Part shown: positions 44,314 through 47,955 of the stretch, one piece after another
Layout of the letters: each line of letters starts with the position of its first letter
Position numbering within the stretch: position 1 is the first letter of the stretch
NCBI GenBank assembly: GCA_013297925.1
Contig: JAAFJC010000019.1
Span: 1-47,955, forward strand
Origin: Comamonadaceae bacterium
GTDB lineage: Bacteria > Pseudomonadota > Gammaproteobacteria > Burkholderiales > Burkholderiaceae_C
DNA length: 47,955 nt
Direction of reading: 5' to 3'
Notes under the pieces: model-generated
Told to the model about the DNA's origin: nothing
The model's database searches: none
What the model saw: only the letters and a program-made list of their open reading frames with translations
Program-made: the position numbers and the translations under genes

Positions 44314-44783
44314 ACACTTTAAAAATTTTCGTCGCCACCATGACGGGCACAGCTGAATACGTGGCGCAAGCGATTCAGATGGATTGCGCTGATTTGGTGA
44401 GCAATATCGAAGTCACGATGATGGATGGCTTGAAAAGCGATGCATTTGAAGATCGGAACAGCTTGTATTTGATCTGCTCCAGTACTTACGGCGCAGGCGA
44501 TGTGCCGGATAACGGAGCAGCGCTGTATGCCTCGCTCGATGATGAGCCGCGCGATCTCTCGCATGTGAAATACGGTGTGATTGCTTTGGGCGATTTCGGC
44601 AGCTATCCAAACACCTTTGCTGGCGGCGGCAAGCGTTTTGACGAGCGACTAAACGGCCTAGGCGCAAAACGCATCGGCGAGGTTTTCACCCACGATGCAT
44701 CCGGCGGCACGATGCCAGAGACCGAGGGCACTGCTTGGGCTAGAGAATGGCTCGCCAGTGCTTTGACTACTGCACACGCCTGA
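44310..44783 (+). CDS. Flavodoxin-domain protein (MioC-like)
   Basis: A 157-residue flavodoxin fold. The FMN phosphate loop [14 protein letters not shown] is at residues 11-24, [14 protein letters not shown] forms the second flavin loop, and [20 protein letters not shown] the third. The ATG overlaps the dapE stop by four bases (ATGA), so it is coupled to dapE, and the Rieske oxygenase gene follows after 15 bases. It could be an electron carrier for the oxygenase or for a separate partner; the choice is open. Confidence 0.87.
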   Translation: MNTLKIFVATMTGTAEYVAQAIQMDCADLVSNIEVTMMDGLKSDAFEDRNSLYLICSSTYGAGDVPDNGAALYASLDDEPRDLSHVKYGVIALGDFGSYPNTFAGGGKRFDERLNGLGAKRIGEVFTHDASGGTMPETEGTAWAREWLASALTTAHA

Positions 44784-44798
44784 GCACAAAGAAATCCC

Positions 44799-46109
44799 AT
44801 GAGCGTTGCAGCACCTGAGCAAAATATGTTTTGGGGCAACGCTCCCACCAGCCGTGCCCCCGGCCGTATCTATACCGACAAAGAGCTTTATCAGCGCGAA
44901 CTTGATGCGCTCTTCTACAAAGGCCATTGGTGTTACGTTGGCCTTGAATGTGAAATTCCCAAAATGGGTGATTTCAAGCGCAGCAAGATTGGCGAGCGCA
45001 GTGTGGTGATGGTGCGCGAGCGTGGCCGTCCAGGTCAACCCGATTGCATTCACGTCTTGGAGAATCGCTGCGCCCATCGCGGCGTGCAGTTCGTGCGCGA
45101 GCGAAGCGGCAATGCGCGCAGCTTCGTCTGCCCTTATCACCAGTGGACGTATAAGCTCAATGGCGATTTGGTCGGCCTCACGTTTCGTCAAGGCGTGGAT
45201 GCGGTGGATGCATGCGGCGAGAAGATCAAGCAAGGCGGCATGCCGGAGGATTTTCAGCTTTGCGATCATGGGCTCACGAAGCTCAAAGTTGCGCGGCGCG
45301 GCGGTGTGGTGTTTGCTTCGTTTGATCAGGATATAGTGCCGTTTGAAGACTATCTCGGCGCAGATGTGCTTGCTTATTTCGACAGGATTTTTCACAAGCC
45401 ACTCAAGCTCTTAGGCATCAACCGCCAGCGCATCCCGGCCAACTGGAAGCTGATGCAGGAAAACATCAAAGATCCGTATCATCCCGGCTTGCTGCACACT
45501 TGGTTCGTCACATTTGGCCTGTGGCGCGCTGATCAAAAAAGCCAAATGATCATGGATGCGCATCATCGGCATGCGGTGATGGTGAGCCGCAGGAATGATG
45601 CGGTCACAGCCAATATCGCAGCAAACGTGACGAGCTTTCGAGAAAACATGAAGCTGCACGATGATCGCGTGCTCGATGTGGTGCCGGAAAGCTGGTGGAA
45701 GCTTGATTGCCCGGTGCAAAAGGCGGAGATCACGCCTACAGTGACGATGATGACGCTCTTTCCCTCGCTCATCATTCAGCAGCAGGTCAACAGTTTATCG
45801 ACGCGACATATTCAGCCCGTGAGCGAAGGCGTGTTTGATTTTGTGTGGACGCATTTTGGCTTTGAAGATGACACGGAAGAGATGACGCGCCGCCGCCTGC
45901 GGCAATCCAATCTCTTCGGGCCAGCAGGCTTTGTGAGCGCGGATGATGGCGAGGTGATTGAGTTTGTGCAGCAGGCCTACAAAGCCAATGGCGCGGCGCG
46001 CACGGTGAGCGAGATGGATGGCACAGCGGTGAAAAACACCGATCACAACGTGACCGAGACGCTGATTCGAGGCATGTATGAATATTGGCGCAAAACGCTC
46101 AGCTTATGA
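44799..46109 (+). CDS. Aromatic ring-hydroxylating dioxygenase, Rieske large (alpha) subunit
   Basis: A 436-residue Rieske non-heme iron oxygenase. The [2Fe-2S] ligands are C91-x-H93 (CAHRG) and C111-x2-H114 (CPYHQW). The mononuclear iron site includes D224, H227 and H232 in ENIKDPYHPGLLHTWF. It resembles the large subunits of terephthalate, salicylate 5- and anthranilate-type oxygenases; substrate cannot be fixed. The beta subunit is encoded 105 bases downstream beyond two repeats. No ferredoxin reductase gene is in the window, though a flavodoxin gene lies just upstream. Confidence 0.92.
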   Translation: MSVAAPEQNMFWGNAPTSRAPGRIYTDKELYQRELDALFYKGHWCYVGLECEIPKMGDFKRSKIGERSVVMVRERGRPGQPDCIHVLENRCAHRGVQFVRERSGNARSFVCPYHQWTYKLNGDLVGLTFRQGVDAVDACGEKIKQGGMPEDFQLCDHGLTKLKVARRGGVVFASFDQDIVPFEDYLGADVLAYFDRIFHKPLKLLGINRQRIPANWKLMQENIKDPYHPGLLHTWFVTFGLWRADQKSQMIMDAHHRHAVMVSRRNDAVTANIAANVTSFRENMKLHDDRVLDVVPESWWKLDCPVQKAEITPTVTMMTLFPSLIIQQQVNSLSTRHIQPVSEGVFDFVWTHFGFEDDTEEMTRRRLRQSNLFGPAGFVSADDGEVIEFVQQAYKANGAARTVSEMDGTAVKNTDHNVTETLIRGMYEYWRKTLSL

Positions 46110-46116
46110 ACTCCGC

Positions 46117-46143
46117 CCGTTCGTCCTGAGCTTGTCGAAGGAC
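46117..46143 (+). repeat. TTCGACAAGCTCAGG-family repeat in the oxygenase operon
   Basis: CCGTTCGTCCTGAGCTTGTC then GAAGGAC. Located seven bases after the alpha-subunit stop, followed directly by a second repeat type. Confidence 0.85.
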
Positions 46144-46154
46144 TAATTGTTAAA

Positions 46155-46210
46155 GCTTTTTCGGCATATCGCCGGCATGAATACTGCGCAGAGCGCTACT
46201 AATTTGATAG
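46155..46210 (+). repeat. Dispersed 65-bp repeat before the oxygenase beta-subunit gene
   Basis: GCTTTTTCGGCATATC, CGCCGGCATGAATACTGCGC, AGAGCGCTACTAATTTGATAG. It ends four bases before the beta-subunit ATG, so the translation-initiation region of that gene is made from repeat sequence. Confidence 0.88.
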
Positions 46211-46214
46211 TGAT

Positions 46215-46685
46215 ATGAATTTCAACGATTACCTTGCACTTAGCGCCCTGCTCCAGCAAAGCCTCCATTTGCTCGACAGCAACGATCTCTCCACCTGGCC
46301 AGATTTATTCACCACCGATGGCCGCTACAAACTGCAATCGCGTGAAAACTTCGATGCTGGCCTGCCGCTGTGCATCATGGATTACGAAAGCCAAGGCATG
46401 CTGCGCGACCGCATTTATGGCGTGCAAAACACGATCTACCACGATCCATATTCGCAGCGGCATGTGTGCAGCGCGCCTTTGATTACTTCTTTTTCTGATT
46501 CCGAGATTCATTGCGAGAGCAGCTACATCGTTACGCGTACGCAGCGCGATGGGATGCCGCAGATCATCAGCACGGGGCGATATATCGATGTGATCTTTCG
46601 AGATGGTGATGCTTTAAGGTTTAAGTCTCGGACTGCAATCTACGATAACGATCTTTTGCCTAACTCTGTAATCAAGCCGATCTAG
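46215..46685 (+). CDS. Aromatic ring-hydroxylating dioxygenase, small (beta) subunit
   Basis: A 156-residue cone-fold (NTF2-like) beta subunit: DYLALSALLQQSLHLLDSND, WPDLFTTDGRYKLQSRENFD, then GMLRDRIYGVQNTIYHDPYS, all typical of the two-subunit oxygenase small chains. It supports the alpha subunit structurally as an alpha3beta3 complex. There is no clear Shine-Dalgarno sequence; a repeat occupies that position. Initiation may therefore be weak or dependent on coupling. Confidence 0.9.
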   Translation: MNFNDYLALSALLQQSLHLLDSNDLSTWPDLFTTDGRYKLQSRENFDAGLPLCIMDYESQGMLRDRIYGVQNTIYHDPYSQRHVCSAPLITSFSDSEIHCESSYIVTRTQRDGMPQIISTGRYIDVIFRDGDALRFKSRTAIYDNDLLPNSVIKPI

Positions 46686-46955
46686 CCGTTGCGTTCATTG
46701 GTTTGTAGCCTGCGCCAGATCACGCTGCGTATCCGTGCGCCCCGAACTGCGGCCCGCTTCGCGGGGAGCATCTGCAGTACTCGCGCTCAGGGCACGGCAC
46801 CCAAACTCGCTTCGCTCAAACAAGGGTGCCTCTGCGGCCCTGACCGCTCCGTGCTTCGAGCCCGCAGTCCTGATTGGGTCGCACGGACACGCAGCATGCT
46901 CTGGCGCGAGAGGGACTTGTTGACGCCTCTTAACAACCAATCGCACGCTTCCCCT
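46686..46955. other. Intergenic region, no convincing gene
   Basis: GC-rich, with small hairpins such as CCCGCTTCGCGGGG at 46753-46766. Overlapping short frames occur on both strands but have no family resemblance, and none has a usable ribosome site. Possibly decayed coding sequence. Confidence 0.5.
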
Positions 46956-46982
46956 CCGTTCGGGCTGAGCTTGTCGAAGCCT
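46956..46982 (+). repeat. TTCGACAAGCTCAGG-family repeat before the CoA-transferase gene
   Basis: CCGTTCGGGCTGAGCTTGTC then GAAGCCT. About 20 bases before the start of the next gene. Confidence 0.85.
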
Positions 46983-47003
46983 CCATCCTCGCTATGATTT
47001 GGT

Positions 47004-47867
47004 ATGGCAACAATCAAACCCCTGCGCGGCACCCGCATCCTCAGCCTCGCGCTCAATCTCCCCGGCCCTGCCGCCTTGATGCGCCTCAAAGCCCTCGGCG
47101 CAAGCTGCACCAAGCTCGAATCCCCCGCTGGCGATCCGATGAACGCCTACTCAAGAGAAGCATACGAGCAAATGCACAAAGGCGTGAAGATCGTCACCGC
47201 CGATCTCAAAACTGAGAAAGGTATGGCGAAGCTACACAAGCTATTAGAGAAGACCGACATCCTCCTCACCTCCTTCCGCCCCAGCGCCCTCGCCCGCCTC
47301 GGCCTATCATGGAAAGCACTGCACAAAGCCCATCCGCATCTCAGCCTAGTCAGCATCGTCGGCGACACCGCCGCCCCTGAAGTACCCGGCCATGATCTCA
47401 CCTACATGGCCGAACACGGCATCATCGCTGGCCTAGAGCTCCCGCCCACCCTCTTCGCCGACATGGGCGGCAGCCTCCTCGCAGTCGAAGCCGTGCTAGC
47501 CGCAGTCATCCACCAACGCAGCACAGGCCGCAGCAGCATGCAGACCGTAGGCCTCAGCCAAGCCGCCCGATACCTCGCTCTTCCCAGACATTGGCGACTC
47601 ACCACCCCCGATGGCCTCATCGGCGGCGCGCATGCTTTCTATCAAGTGATGCCGTGTAAAGATGGGAGAGTGGCAATTGCGGCGCTGGAGCCACATTTTG
47701 CAATTAGATTGGCTCAACTTGTCGGATCCCCGCTATCGCAAAGCGAGGATGTGTTGGAAAGCTCGTTGAAAAAGAAAACACTTTCGTTTATGAAACGACA
47801 CACATACAAGGAGCTTCAAGCGACTGCCGACAAGCACGACTTACCGTTGCATGTACTGCCCGCCTAG
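47004..47867 (+). CDS. Family III CoA-transferase (CaiB/BaiF), compact form
   Basis: A 287-residue protein of the CaiB/BaiF family, members of which move CoA between carboxylic acids or racemise acyl-CoAs. The N-terminal part reads LRGTRILSLALNLPGPAALM and LGASCTKLESPAGDPMNAYS; the core has GHDLTYMAEHGIIAG and FADMGGSLLAVEAVLAAVIH; it ends DLPLHVLPA, equivalent to the normal C-terminus. It is shorter than the usual 360-400 residues because internal loops are missing, not through truncation. In place of the usual nucleophilic Asp region, PGHDLTY is kept. Substrate unknown. Confidence 0.87.
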   Translation: MATIKPLRGTRILSLALNLPGPAALMRLKALGASCTKLESPAGDPMNAYSREAYEQMHKGVKIVTADLKTEKGMAKLHKLLEKTDILLTSFRPSALARLGLSWKALHKAHPHLSLVSIVGDTAAPEVPGHDLTYMAEHGIIAGLELPPTLFADMGGSLLAVEAVLAAVIHQRSTGRSSMQTVGLSQAARYLALPRHWRLTTPDGLIGGAHAFYQVMPCKDGRVAIAALEPHFAIRLAQLVGSPLSQSEDVLESSLKKKTLSFMKRHTYKELQATADKHDLPLHVLPA

Positions 47868-47875
47868 GGCATCAG

Positions 47876-47905
47876 ATATCCATAAATATCCGCAAATATC
47901 CAATT
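47876..47905. repeat. Three tandem 10-bp direct repeats ATATCCxxAA
   Basis: ATATCCATAA, ATATCCGCAA and ATATCCAATT stand head to tail at one helical turn each, starting eight bases after the CoA-transferase stop. Could be a protein-binding array or a recombination site; the window ends soon after. Confidence 0.55.
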
Positions 47906-47955
47906 CCATCCATTTAAAGTAGTAACCGTAACTCGGCAGCCGCAGCTTGCATCTG

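Noticed and set aside
46695-46997. Overlapping open frames on both strands after the oxygenase beta subunit.
   Set aside because: Low-complexity, Arg/Ser-rich translations typical of non-coding GC-rich DNA; no family match that I can see.

Overview
The window looks like chromosome of a betaproteobacterium of the Burkholderiales, most likely Comamonadaceae-like. This is inferred from the gene repertoire (Liv-type ABC cassettes, TRAP operons, Tat-type AmiC, the dapC-dapD-pilU-dapE order, kdsA-eno-ftsB), from moderately GC-rich coding sequence, and from the abundance of short dispersed repeats. I cannot name the species. No tRNA, rRNA, CRISPR array, complete insertion sequence or prophage was found.

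Layout. 1-5519 (minus): an acyl-CoA synthetase followed by a branched-chain-amino-acid-type ABC transporter (binding protein, LivH, LivM, start of LivG). 5673-8259: an NTF2-like protein, a secreted dienelactone-hydrolase-like protein and a mannose-1-phosphate guanylyltransferase. 8332-11881 (plus): selO, msrB, yciB, bolA and a periplasmic parvulin. 11890-14939: queG divergent from tsaE-amiC. 14940-15733: decayed DNA with a LuxR-type HTH remnant. 15762-19486: a 1055-residue lipoprotein with G8, beta-helix and PA14-like regions, coupled to a small His/Met-rich protein; then a CinA/MoaB-like protein. 20506-29691: a carbohydrate-acid catabolic cluster (SMP-30 lactonase, GntR regulator, tartrate/isopropylmalate-type dehydrogenase, Gfo/Idh/MocA oxidoreductase, DctPQM TRAP transporter, ABM protein, OtnK-like kinase, OtnC-like decarboxylase). 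29675-36555: an EI24-like membrane protein, a second secreted hydrolase, prfB with its programmed frameshift, a MntA/HepT toxin-antitoxin pair, kdsA, a DUF1330 protein, eno and ftsB. 36556-37931: a repeat-rich island in which one hypothetical gene lies between 137-bp inverted repeats. 37932-46685: SRPBCC protein, AlkB-like membrane hydroxylase/desaturase, dapC, dapD, pilU, dapE, a flavodoxin and a two-subunit Rieske oxygenase. 47004-47867: a compact family III CoA-transferase.

The main observation is a dispersed repeat of about 65 bp. Its core reads GCCGGCATAgAAtcTGCGCA, one end is a TTTTTA tract and the other end is TTTGATAGC. I count about 14 copies, intact to degenerate. Most lie between genes, some touching start or stop codons. 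Five lie inside reading frames without breaking them: SelO, AmiC, the EI24-like protein, the AlkB-like protein and DapE. In three of these it is read in the same frame and gives a peptide of the form A-G-I-(N/E)-(T/S)-A-Q-x-A. QueG carries an in-frame insertion of a different repeat, the TTCGACAAGCTCAGG family. The genome therefore appears to tolerate repeat-derived peptide insertions in essential or conserved proteins, comparable in principle to the palindromic elements described in Rickettsia genes.

The catabolic cluster is the second item of interest. It has the kinase and decarboxylase of the 3-oxo-tetronate route, but no visible LtnD-type dehydrogenase or OtnI isomerase; an isopropylmalate/tartrate-type dehydrogenase and a Gfo/Idh/MocA oxidoreductase are there instead.
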